Assembly (NCBI GenBank): GCA_954871525.1
Contig: OX940870.1
Coordinates: 9,889,501-9,953,500 of the forward strand
From: Parietaria judaica
Taxonomy: Eukaryota; Streptophyta; Magnoliopsida; Rosales; Urticaceae
Reading direction: 5' to 3'
DNA length: 64,000 nt
Below the pieces are notes generated by a model. It saw nothing but the letters and a program-made list of their open reading frames with translations. It searched no databases and had not been told where the DNA came from. A program made the translations under genes and the position numbers. This document shows, one piece after another, positions 31,459 through 41,829 of this stretch (positions are counted from its first letter, which is position 1; each line of letters opens with the position of its first letter).

Positions 31459-33773
31459 TCTATTCTTGCGCGCAGACTCTAAGACGTTTAAGAGTGCTCG
31501 AAATACTATTAGGAAAGCGCATCATATGCGTGATTCAAGTCCCGACGTGTTCAACTTTGGAGAGGTTTCTAACATAAAAAATCGTCCATAATTATGTTAA
31601 ATGCAAAATAAATAAATAAATATTACGAAAAAATATTTAGTACGAAGTCAACTGTGTCATTTGTAGGATTTTATGCTTCAGAGACTAATTAAAAAAAAAA
31701 ACTTCTCTATCGGTATATCTATTGGATTTTATATTCTAATAAACGGAATCTTTCAACAAAATTTAAGTAACAAACTAATTGGATAAGCAATACATATAGT
31801 TAGTTAATGCTATAAAATAATAAATTTACTTTAGTATAGTTGTATATGTGTACTTGTAATAGCACAATTTCATTTATTTTTTATTTTTTTAGATAACATT
31901 AATGATGGGGTCACAACACATTTAATTGTGCAACAGCAAAAATAAAGTTTCATTTTTATGATACGTAATATAATATTCCAGGCTTGGGAGCTTTGACGCG
32001 TAATAGTCATGCACTAAAATGAGCATTTTTCACGTGTCTCTAAGATTTTGATCAATAGAAACAAAAGAGTAAAGCAAAGCCATCTTTCTCTCTCCATCGC
32101 TAATGTTATTACAACTCATATTTCGTTGATATTAATTAGCTTATATGCCTAAGCAAACACAATGATAGTGTAAAATATAAGTTTATGAGACACTTTAAGC
32201 ACGTGGATTATGAAATGTCTAAAAAATAAACCAAACTTATCTTATTTTTATATCTAAGTCCCATTTTAGGGTGTCATTATTCTTTAATATATGGCTATTG
32301 TTTTCCTTCTATTTACTACGCCTTTTTAGGGAGGGGGGGGGGGGGGGGGGGGGGGGGGAAACGTGACTAGTTTGCCTCAGAAAAATAAATTTACGACATA
32401 AGGAAAGAAGTGATATATAAAATGAAAAATAAAACAAAAAAGTAATGCTCGTTTCAAATTAAGCATTACCTCCTTTTAATAGCATTTGGATTTTGATATC
32501 TTAATTTCTCTGATCACGCTTTTTTAAAAATAGAAGAAAACCAAAATTCGACAAAATGAATATTTATATTGTTAAATATTTAAAAAAAATATTAAGCTAT
32601 ATGCAAACGTCATAAGTATTCAGAGATAGATTGTGAAAGACGAAAATACAAAAAAGGGCTTTTAAAGTTGCCGTACACAAATACACACAAATACGTATTT
32701 TTCCGTCCAAAAATGGAGTTGACTAGGAATTTGTTTTTTCATGCAATTTTGGTATCTGATTTTATAACGTCTTTGACCATTTTGTTACGTGCCGCGTGCG
32801 TGGGTTTACAAAAATGCACCGTTGTAAATAACGCCCCGTTCAAACTCTTTTCTTCTTTCTTGACCACCCATTTTTGTGTTTCACTCTTTCGGTAATGACC
32901 AAACTAACTAGCCATTTTCTGCCACCTTTTTTTTTATTATTCTATTTGGGTTTCAGAGAAATTGTACATATACCTGGCCACTGGGTATAATGCTGCCAAG
33001 TTAGTATAACAGTAATAAATGAAAACATATCAGGGTCGACCCAAAATTTGTCGTGTTTAATTTGGCTTTTAGGCGAAATTTTAGGCACCCAACGTATTAA
33101 AAAAATATATTTTTAATATTTGACTAAGTATACAAATATACAATTGTGTATCTCTGCATAATTACAGCCCTTAAAACTTGGGGCCTAAACCACGGACCTT
33201 GCCCGCCTATAGTCCAGGCCAACCAATGGACTATACTACCCCGTCATGCGTGTAATATTTCAGATTTTTGGAGAGTATTATTGCATTTTACTTTGTTAAG
33301 ACTTAGCATGATATGAAATTTTAGCACAACTCACGACATATCAGGTGGTAAATGTTGATGGAGTGATGCGACATGTTACCTAAGATCACGTTGCAGTTGA
33401 CAGAGTTTTCTGTTAAAATGCAATAGAATATGATGGCGGAGACTTTTGCCACCAAAACAAATGAACAAGTTCAATGACTTTTGCCTCAATTTCTCCAACT
33501 TTGCAGTCTTTGAAATATTGTCGTTGCATGTGTAAACGACAGGTCGTTTCCCCCATTCTTGCAGGCGTGACCTCTCTTAGCTCCGTCCCTCGGCGTTTGC
33601 CTGTCTTTGCTCGTCTATCTCGTTACTGGTTTGCTCTCCGTCGCTCGTTTGGTGTTAAACTTATCTGCGTAGGATTCGTTCACCTCCGATTTAGCTTGAA
33701 TTCGTGAACTATTTGTGCGTCTTCTCGATCAAATTTTGATCGGAGATCGAAATCTTTGTAACAGCGTTAGGGC
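31459..33773. other. Gene-free AT-rich intergenic DNA
   Basis: No coding region is recognised. It contains a run of 26 G at 32,333-32,358. Around 33,170-33,250 lies a GC-richer patch ('cttgcccgcctatagtccag') that may be a short interspersed repeat, not classified. Confidence 0.45.
32333..32358 (+). repeat. Homopolymer run of about 26 G
   Basis: A long uninterrupted poly-G tract, rare in plant DNA, lies in otherwise AT-rich sequence. It may be a real G-quadruplex-prone microsatellite or a sequencing or assembly artefact. Confidence 0.9.
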
Positions 33774-34136
33774 CAGGGCCGGCCCAACCCTTTTCGGGGC
33801 CTTGGGCGAATCATTAATATGATACTTTTTTTGAGAGTCTGCAATACAATATTGCAGGAGCTATTGGATTACAGTATTGCAGGAGCTATACGATATAACA
33901 AAACTTATACAACGCATTAATAGACTACTCTTTGCATTTCATAGACTTTTTTCTTTGCTTATCTCGACTATTTTCTTCACCTCTCACACACTCTCTTTCT
34001 CGCCGAACTTCGATCGACGATGTACGTTGAGGTTAACTGAAAAAAAAAAAAACTAAGATTATCAGTTCAAGACGCACACTTGTAAAAGATTGCTTAGTTC
34101 ACCGGCGGAGGTACGTCCACCGGCGGAGGTACGTAG
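33774..34136 (+). other. Short non-coding region left of the copia element, with an 18-bp tandem duplication
   Basis: It begins with a hAT-terminus-like 'CAGGGCCGGCCC' and includes a CT-rich stretch at about 33,960-34,010. An 18-bp unit 'caccggcggaggtacgtc' is repeated just left of the copia insertion site. It could be the 5' leader of an unseen transcript interrupted by the retrotransposon, but nothing proves this. Confidence 0.35.
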
Positions 34137-36891
34137 TGTTGGACATGTGTGTCCTTAAACAAGATATTTATCCATGTGTAAAAGATTATGACAAGTCGTT
34201 GAATAAAGATGGTACTTATTATGTTAATCTTATTATAGTTTCTGTAGAGTAAAATAGAATGTTTGATTCCTTAGTTCATAAAGGATGCAATTATGTTATT
34301 ATTATCACAAAGGAGTCATGTGAGGAAGAATTAATAAACATAATAAATGAACTTAAAATGTCCGTGACCTGATTAACTGGGTGGGAGCCCATTAATCAGT
34401 AAGGTCATTAATGTGACTGAAGTGACAATCCTATTCTGGATTTTGTGTGTGTCAACACTCACTAGAAGTGCATTAAGTATGAAGCGTCTTCATACTGGAC
34501 TGGACCTGACTTAAACTCAAGAAAGTTGTCATATAAGACCGTCACTGACAACTTGTAGTTGAGTCGCAAAATGATGATCAAATGGATATTAGTTCTAAGT
34601 CCTGAGTGGTCATGAGTCCAAGATGCTGGCTTGATTGTTCTTTGATTTAACCGTTAAAGAACACAAGACATTACCGCTGTTCCCAACACTATTATTTTGG
34701 GAATATGATAGTCAGTAGTAAGGATTGCTTGATCATAGATATGGGCATCACACAGCTCTCTTCAGAGTCATGATGATTCCCTTGATTGTCAATGGTGAGA
34801 AGTGAGAGGTACTCATGCGCAACTTATGAATCGAAACCATAAGTGGGTTACTCATAATATTACTGGCTGAGTCAAGGATGAAAATGCATTGAGGGGCATT
34901 ACGGTATAAACCGCCTGCTCATGTGTGGGTCATCAAGTGAAAGGACAATAATCGGTATTTGATTGAATCTAATGGACACCCTGCTGTATATAAGGGAATA
35001 ATATATACCGTATCACTAAAGAGTGCAGCCTCGGGTCTATAGTGGAATCACTTCGAGGTTTGACGAACAACTAGCAGTTCGTTGGAGCTTAAGTGATACG
35101 GGTCCATGGTCCCCAGGATAGCTCCGTAACGGATTATACGTACGTGATTAAAATACATTATGGATAATGTTTAATCATTTGGCTCGACTTATAAAACTGA
35201 CAAGTCTGTGACAGACATCAGATAGTTTTATCGATAGCGTGGCAAAAGTATCATATTTTGGTACACGAAAGTAACTGATAAAAATAAAGTTAGAATTTAG
35301 ATTTTCGAACAGCACCATATTGTTCTAAATTAAATTCTAAGCAACTTTGCTTTTTGAACCAAGTCATTCTGACTTACGGTTTGTGATTTATGGATTTTCT
35401 AAGTTTATGACTCGGTTCGATAAACTATGAAATTAAATCACATGTCACGAATTTAAATGATGGTGTTGCACCATGACATTTAATGTGTGACAAAGAGATC
35501 AGGGTTTATTAATATAATTTGATTATTTGGATTTGATTATTAATATCTTATTAATAATTAATTAATAATTATAGGATTTATATTAATAAATAAATAATAT
35601 ATATTCATGTATTATTTAATGTGTATTTCGAATTAGGGTTTGAGTATAACAAACCCTAGATAAATTCGAATAACCAATATTGAAAGATTTTATTTTTGCA
35701 GCATAAATACCTGAAGTCTGGTATAATGGCAAAAACCCTAAAATCAATTTAATCCATTGGATCGGTCATGATTTAGTATCAACCGTTGGATTGAGTTAAT
35801 TGATTGAAACCCTAATGTAATTCGAAATTGAAACTTGGTGACCAAGTTTAGGTATTTCGAATTAGCTTAATTAATTATGTCCGTTTGATCGGTTTTTAGA
35901 TCTAATCTTTAAACCGTCGGATTAGAAATTAATTAACATTATATATATGATATTAAAATTCGAATAAATATGAGATAAAAGTTCGAATTAGGGTTTTGTA
36001 AAACCCTAGGGTATTTGACTTTATCCCTAATTGATTTGATCCATTGGATTGGTTTAAGATTTAATTTTAACCATTGGATCTAGATAATCATTAACAAATT
36101 CGAATTTGAATATATATATATAATATAATTCGAAAAATATATGATATGATCTTATCTTATATTATTCTATTAATTAAATCCCTGATTAATTATATCCATT
36201 GGATCTAGATGAGATTGAATCTGGATCATTGGATTGAAATAATTATTTATATTTAATTAAAAGAATTCGAATAATGGGAAGGAAAATCTCCAAATCGGTT
36301 ACAGCTTGAGCCTATAAAAGGGAAGCTCATTCTACACATTCAAGACACCTTTCCCCAGAGAAAAACTCGAGCTCTCCCTCTCTCTCTAGGGTCTGCGAGT
36401 TTTTTGCTTCTGATCTCTTTTTTTTCTGGTTCGGCTTAGGAGATAATTTTTCTCCGGTAGCTTTAAAAGAACCTTCAGTTAAATTTTGCGACGGAGTCCT
36501 GCCAGCGAAGCCCACGCTTCGGTAGCGAGGAATCCAGGAGTCTATCCCGGAAGATCACGGGAGTTTCCCTCAGCACCGGCGGAGCCCTGCCCAAGTCAGA
36601 ACGCGCAGCTGGAATCGTCAACTGAGGTATGGCCTTATGCATTGGGTAAATAAATGCGACCATTTACTACTTTCTATTTATTTCCTATTCGACTAGATTA
36701 TTAATAATGAATATGAAAATATTAAATTCGAAATATTTATCAGATCTCGTTTTGATTATTACCCGATATCCGTGTCGTCGCTCCGATAACAAGATTTCCG
36801 CTTTAAAATGAATTTTTAAATGTTACCGGGACGGCCCGAAAGCTATTATGCGTGGTCAGGAAGTCGGCTTGATACCACCGATTTCCCAACA
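34137..36891 (+). repeat. 5' LTR of the copia element
   Basis: The 2,755-bp LTR has TG/CA ends. A core promoter 'TATAAAA' lies at 36,313-36,319, followed by a CT-rich segment, so R and U5 start near 36,345. The AT-rich portion 35,630-36,240 holds six telo-box motifs and eight degenerate 'CCATTGGAT' repeats (see findings). No real ORF is present. Confidence 0.95.
36313..36319 (+). promoter_or_regulatory. TATA box in the copia 5' LTR
   Basis: 'TATAAAA' lies about 30 nt before a CT-rich leader and is conserved in the 3' LTR at 44,004-44,010. Confidence 0.65.
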
Positions 36892-36893
36892 GT

Positions 36894-36905
36894 TGGTATC
36901 AGAGC
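36894..36905 (+). other. Primer-binding site (initiator Met tRNA type)
   Basis: 'TGGTATCAGAGC' lies three bases after the 5' LTR. It is the standard minus-strand primer site of plant Ty1/copia elements. Confidence 0.9.
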
Positions 36906-38758
36906 TATGGTTCCAGGATAAATAATTTCGAAATTTAATTTAAAGGTTTAAAAGAATTATTTGATGAATAAATTAATAATTAAAATTGAAATTTATTTCT
37001 AGATATTTTAATTTTTAATTTAAAATTAGATTATTTCCCGACCCGAGAAATCGTGACGGGAAAGAGGGGCGGGCTGCTAGGCGCAGCCCAGCCCGTGGCT
37101 AAAGGGGACCAGGGGCTGCCGCAGCAGCCCCAGGGTCGAAACCCTAAGAGCCACGGGCCAGGCCCATGGCAAGGCCCACGCCAGGGCGAGGCCCAGGGCG
37201 AAACCCTTGCGGGTTGCCCTGGCGCGCAGCGCCTGGGCCTTGCGCGCTGACCTGCGGCCCACGCTGCTTGGCAGCGAAATGGGCCAGCGGGCCCAGCACG
37301 AGGTGGGCGCTGCCCTGGCCTTCCCGAATGGCTGGGCGTGGTTTTTTCCTAGGGACGTGGGCCCGGGTTTAGGCCCGGAGGGCCCACGTACATAATTTTT
37401 AATTATGGGTCGGAATTTATTCCGACCCGGATCCTTAGGAATAATTAAATATTAATTGAAATTGAACAATTATGAATTAATAAAATATGGATGTTATTTA
37501 TGGTTAAGTAACATTGACTTATTTTATATAATTCATAAAATTAAATATGGATATTATTTAATGAATAAATAATATTGTCTTATTTAATATTAAAATATGG
37601 ATGATAATTCTTAGGAATAACATCATTGACTTATTTTAAAATTTCATAAACAATTAATTATAAGCCATAGTATAAATTAATGATTATTCTTAGAGAATGG
37701 GAATCATTAAAATCTAATTATATATATTCATCATAGATATAATTTATAATAACCTATTTTCATAACCCGTAAACATAGTGCTTATGTTTAATCATTATTA
37801 ATATGTCGATTTAATGATAGATATGAATAGTAAAGAGTAAATGTAAAGTGGCCATTATTAATCGGAAAAATCTCAATCATACAATCTTGTCTGAGGAAGA
37901 GGGAATCAAAAGTGGGGCCGGTTCACCATCCACTTCTGGGTGACCGGTTAGGACCCCTCCCATCTACCTGGAGAAAGTATGATTGACCTATCACTACCGA
38001 TGAAATAATGAACACTATAACCAATGAGGCCTTATGTATAATTACGTGTAGTAATTAATAAAGCCAAAATATAAACTTTTAATAGTCATTAAAGGAAAGT
38101 TTATAATAAGTTTTAATTAACTTATGATAAAGTCAAAAAACGTTATTTAACAAAAACAATGGCAAGTATAGAATAAATAATAATAGGTCTCCATTATTAC
38201 TGTCACATGGTCTGCTGACCACACCGCCTCGAGTCACCCTAGAGTGACCACTCCTCTTAAGGAAAGGTGTGCTTGTGGAAGGTTTGGCACCGTGATAGTT
38301 TCAAAAGAATATGGGGACGGAGGAATCTTGGAAATGGACCGTGAGTCACCTTAGAGTGACCATTCCTTAAGGACGACGTTTTCAAGAGGATTCCGAGAAC
38401 CGAAAATAATGGGTTAAGCTTGCACGGAAGTTGGTACTTCCCGACCGTCTATGATGATAGTTAATAATCATAAAGAACTGTGGTGGTTCTTAATTTTGAA
38501 AATTAATTAAGTTTATGACTAAAACTTAGTTCAACCAAACTACACAGTTGATACCGCGAGTCACCTTAGAGTGACCATGCCTTAAGGACGGCAACGATGT
38601 GTACAGTCGGTTGAATTATCATGAAATAGTCCAAGGGTTTATTAACGTTTTCCCGAGAACATGTTTGCATCATGTGACTATTTCGAACCAAATTAATTAC
38701 CCAAAACATTCTACCTATAATAAAGTTTAATAAGTTTCTTTTTCAATGCCAGTTTAAA
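36906..38758 (+). other. Long structured leader of the copia element
   Basis: About 1.85 kb of untranslated leader precedes gag. A GC-rich block at about 37,055-37,400 carries several inverted repeats (for example 'gggctgctaggcgcagccc') within very AT-rich surroundings. Three GTCAC/GTGAC hairpins, each followed by 'CTTAAGGA' or close to it, lie at 38,233-38,248, 38,345-38,360 and 38,560-38,575. A related, larger inverted repeat lies near 37,918-37,946. Packaging or dimerisation signals would be expected here. Confidence 0.6.
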
Positions 38759-39595
38759 ATGTCGAATCCAATTATGTCACTGCTTTCGAACAACACTCTA
38801 CATGGAAGTAATTTTCCAAAGTGGAAAAGCAACATCAACATTGTTCTTATCAGCGAGAACATTCGCTTTGTTCTTGTTGATGAATGTCCCACTGCACCGG
38901 GTACTGGCAGCGCCAGAGGTGTAAAGGAACTCTATGATTCTTGGATACAAGCGAATAATCGTGCTAAGGCATACATGCTTGCTAGCATGGCAGATTCGTT
39001 GAGAATCAAGTTAGAGGTCAAGGACACTGCTTATGAAATCATGGAATCCCTTCAAGGGATGTATGGTAAGCAGTCTGAGCAAGCTCAACATGAAGCGACT
39101 CGTCGCTACATGAATGCCAAGATGAAATCAGGCACGTATGTTCGTGACCATGTCATGAGCATGACGAACTGGTTCAATGAGGCTGAGTTGCACGGGGCCG
39201 AGGTGGATGAGAAATCTCAGATCAGCATTATTCTTAATTCGCTGTCACCTGAGTTTGTTCCATTCACCAGCAATTACATTATGAACAAACTGAAATACGG
39301 TTTGACACAGTTGATTAATGAATTGCAAACCTTTGAGGACATCTCGGGTCTGATCAAGAAGAAATCCGAATTGAACATTGAGTTCAAGAAAGGATACCAT
39401 TCGAACAACCCGAAGATGAAGAAAAGGCCTGGTCCTAAGAAAAAGTGGAAAAAGAATTTCCAGCCAAAAATGGGAGGCAAGAAAGCTGCTGCTAGAGGAA
39501 GTTGCTTCCTATGCAAGGAAGAGGGACATTGGAAAAGAGATTGTCCCAAATTCCAAAGTGAAAAGAAGAATGAAACTGGTGAGTATCTCACCTGA
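38759..39595 (+). CDS. Copia gag, intact (278 aa)
   Basis: The uninterrupted ORF starts at an ATG and ends TGA. The protein has the copia Gag core (UBN2-like): 'GSNFPKWKSNINIVL' near residue 20, a long helical region with 'MYGKQSEQAQHEATRRYM', a lysine-rich linker, and a CX2CX4HX4C zinc knuckle 'CFLCKEEGHWKRDC' near the C terminus. It should form the particle shell and bind element RNA. It stops just after the knuckle and is not continuous with pol, because protease and integrase are gone. An intact gag beside dead pol is typical of an element that could be mobilised in trans, but activity is not shown. Confidence 0.85.
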   Translation: MSNPIMSLLSNNTLHGSNFPKWKSNINIVLISENIRFVLVDECPTAPGTGSARGVKELYDSWIQANNRAKAYMLASMADSLRIKLEVKDTAYEIMESLQGMYGKQSEQAQHEATRRYMNAKMKSGTYVRDHVMSMTNWFNEAELHGAEVDEKSQISIILNSLSPEFVPFTSNYIMNKLKYGLTQLINELQTFEDISGLIKKKSELNIEFKKGYHSNNPKMKKRPGPKKKWKKNFQPKMGGKKAAARGSCFLCKEEGHWKRDCPKFQSEKKNETGEYLT

Positions 39596-40195
39596 TAAGT
39601 TTCTTTAATACACATTGTTTTAGAAAGTCTTTTCTCCAAAGATCTAAAACTGAAAAAAATGTGATATTCTTTGTTTTTCAGCAGCAGCTAAGGAGTGATT
39701 GCCAGAAATCATCCGAGAGACTCGGAGAACCCTAAAGGCAGATAATGAAGATTCAATTTTATTCTTTAAATGTATGGATCCAAAATTGAAGGGCGATTTG
39801 AAAACCCTTCAATATTTTTTTTGACAATTCTATTTTAATAAATTTTTTTTGCTGATCCTATACATCTTGAGTAAATATCTTAAATCTTCATATCTTAAAG
39901 ATGAAGCTCTAAGTCAAGGGTTAACATCTTATCATAATGATGAAAAATCATTTTGATGGAAATTCATGACAATAAGGAAGATTGTTGTTGTACCAAATTG
40001 ATAACAGTGATTGTTGTAAAAAAGGAGAGTGGAAAAACACGGTCCCAGGATCAGAACCGAGTGATACTCAGACGTAGTGGGAGGTTAATATCAATAACAC
40101 TACGAGTAGTCACTATAAGAGTTTCATTGGAAACTCTGGGAATACTCAGACGTAGTGGGAGGTTCTTATGAACGGTTAAACACTACGAGTAAACC
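39596..40195 (+). other. Deletion scar between copia gag and RT
   Basis: About 600 nt holds only traces of the usual pre-RT segment. 'RRSGR' peptides are encoded twice, within a repeated 'actcagacgtagtggg' at about 40,068 and 40,144. Protease and the whole integrase core are missing. Confidence 0.6.
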
Positions 40196-41814
40196 CAGCT
40201 GTTTTTTGACTTAGATGTTTCAAACACTAGTGTTGAAGATCCGACAAGCTTCAAGGAAGCTATGATGGATCCTGATAAGGGAGAATGGCAGGAAGCCATG
40301 AACCAAGAAATAGAATCAATGGATTCTAATGAAGTCTGGGAACTTGTAGACCTACCTAATGGCTTCAAAACCATAGGGAATAAATGGGTATACAAGAGAA
40401 AGAGAGGAGTGGACGGGAAGGTTGAAACCTTCAAGGCTAGACTAGTGGCAAAGGGTTTTACCCAGAGAGAAGGTATTGATTTCGATGAGACCTTCGCTCC
40501 AGTCGCTAAGTATAAGTCCATCCGGATTCTCATGGCCATAGCCTGTAGTCTCAATTACGAGATATGGCAGATGGACGTCAAAACCGCATTCATGAACGGG
40601 TACATTGACGAGAACATCTATATGGACCAACCAGAAGGGTTCGTGCAACAGGGTCAAGAAGGGAAAGTTTGCAGATTACTCAAGTCCATTTATGGATTGA
40701 AGCAAGCTCCAGATCCTGGAATCTAAGGTTTGATGAGACCATCAAGACCTATGGGTTCGTTCAGAATGAAACTGAAGCCTGCATTTATAAACTCAACGAT
40801 GAGTCTGTGGAAATTTTTCTTGTTCTATACGTCGATGATATTCTTCTCATTGGAAACAGTGTGAAAAGATTATCAGACGTGAAAGCGTGGCTATCTACGC
40901 AATTCCAAATGAAGGATATGGGAGAAGCCAGTTATGTTCTTGGGATCCGTATCTTTAGGGATCGCAATAACAGGCTTCTAGCCTTGTCACAAGCAGCTTA
41001 CATCGATAAGGTGCTTGAACGTTTTGCAATGACAAACTCCAAGGGTGGTAGCTTACCAACCAGGCATGGAGTGTTCCTAAGCAGGAACCAGTGTCCAACT
41101 TCTCCGGAAGAGCAAGACGAGATGAGGCGGGTACCCTATGCTTCAGCAGTGGGAAGTCTGATATACGCTATGCAGTGTACAAGACCAGACATCTGTTACG
41201 CTGTGGGAATGGTTAGTAGATACCAATCCAACCCTGGTATGCCTCACTGGATTGCAGTGAAGAACATTCTCAAGTATCTTCGGAGAACGAGAAACTATAT
41301 GTTAGTGTTTTCAGGTACAGATCTGAATCCACTAGGGTACACTGACTCTGATTTTATGTCTGACAAAGACGCGAGAAAATCAACTTCGGGAGCAGTGTAC
41401 ACCCTTGCTGGTGGAGCGATATTCTGGAGAAGCGTAAAGCAATCCTGTATCGCAGATTCCACTATGGAAGCTGAATATGTGGCTGCATGTGAAGCAGCCA
41501 AAGAATCAGTTTGGCTAAAGAATTTCTACTTGGAACTGGGTGTAGTCCCAGATGTAGATGGACCACAAACTCTATACTGTGATAACAGTGGAGCTGTGGC
41601 CAATTCGAAAGAGCCCCGAGACCATAACAAGGCAAAACATATAGAAAGGAAATACCATCTCATTAGAGAGATAGTACGTCGAGGGGACGTACGGGTTGTG
41701 AAAATAGCATCGGAGGACAATCTGGCTGATCCATTTACCAAGACGTTGCCAGAGAAAATATTCAGGAGGCATCTGGATAATATGGGCGTGAAAGACATGA
41801 GTCATCTTCTTTAA
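40196..41814 (+). pseudogene. Copia reverse transcriptase and RNase H, frameshifted
   Basis: The RT starts with 'EWQEAMNQEIESM' and continues through 'LVAKGFTQREGIDFDETFAP' and 'QMDVKTAFMNG' to 'LLKSIYGLKQA'. A one-base deletion near 40,708 shifts the frame. The rest (from about 40,712) reads on with the intact active site 'LYVDDILLIG', connection 'PYASAVGSLIYAMQCTRPD' and RNase H ('YTDSDFMSDKDARKSTSG', 'STMEAEYVAACEA', 'KHIERKYHLIRE'), ending TAA at 41,812. Apart from the frameshift, both domains look complete. Confidence 0.9.
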
Positions 41815-41819
41815 GTACA

Positions 41820-41829
41820 AGTGGGAGAT
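41820..41829 (+). other. Polypurine tract of the copia element
   Basis: The purine-rich 'agtgggagat' directly precedes the 3' LTR, as expected for the plus-strand primer. Confidence 0.75.

Noticed and set aside
33774..33815. hAT transposon terminus 'CAGGGCCGGCCC'
   Set aside because: Only one possible end was seen. No inverted partner or eight-base target duplication was found within reach, so it is not called as an element.
36327..36663. Minus-strand ORFs repeated in both copia LTRs (also 44,167-44,355)
   Set aside because: They occur only as identical LTR copies antisense to the R/U5 region. No evidence of a gene.
37053..37395. Open frames in the GC-rich copia leader
   Set aside because: All frames are open because of GC content and self-complementarity. 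They lie in an untranslated leader and match no family.
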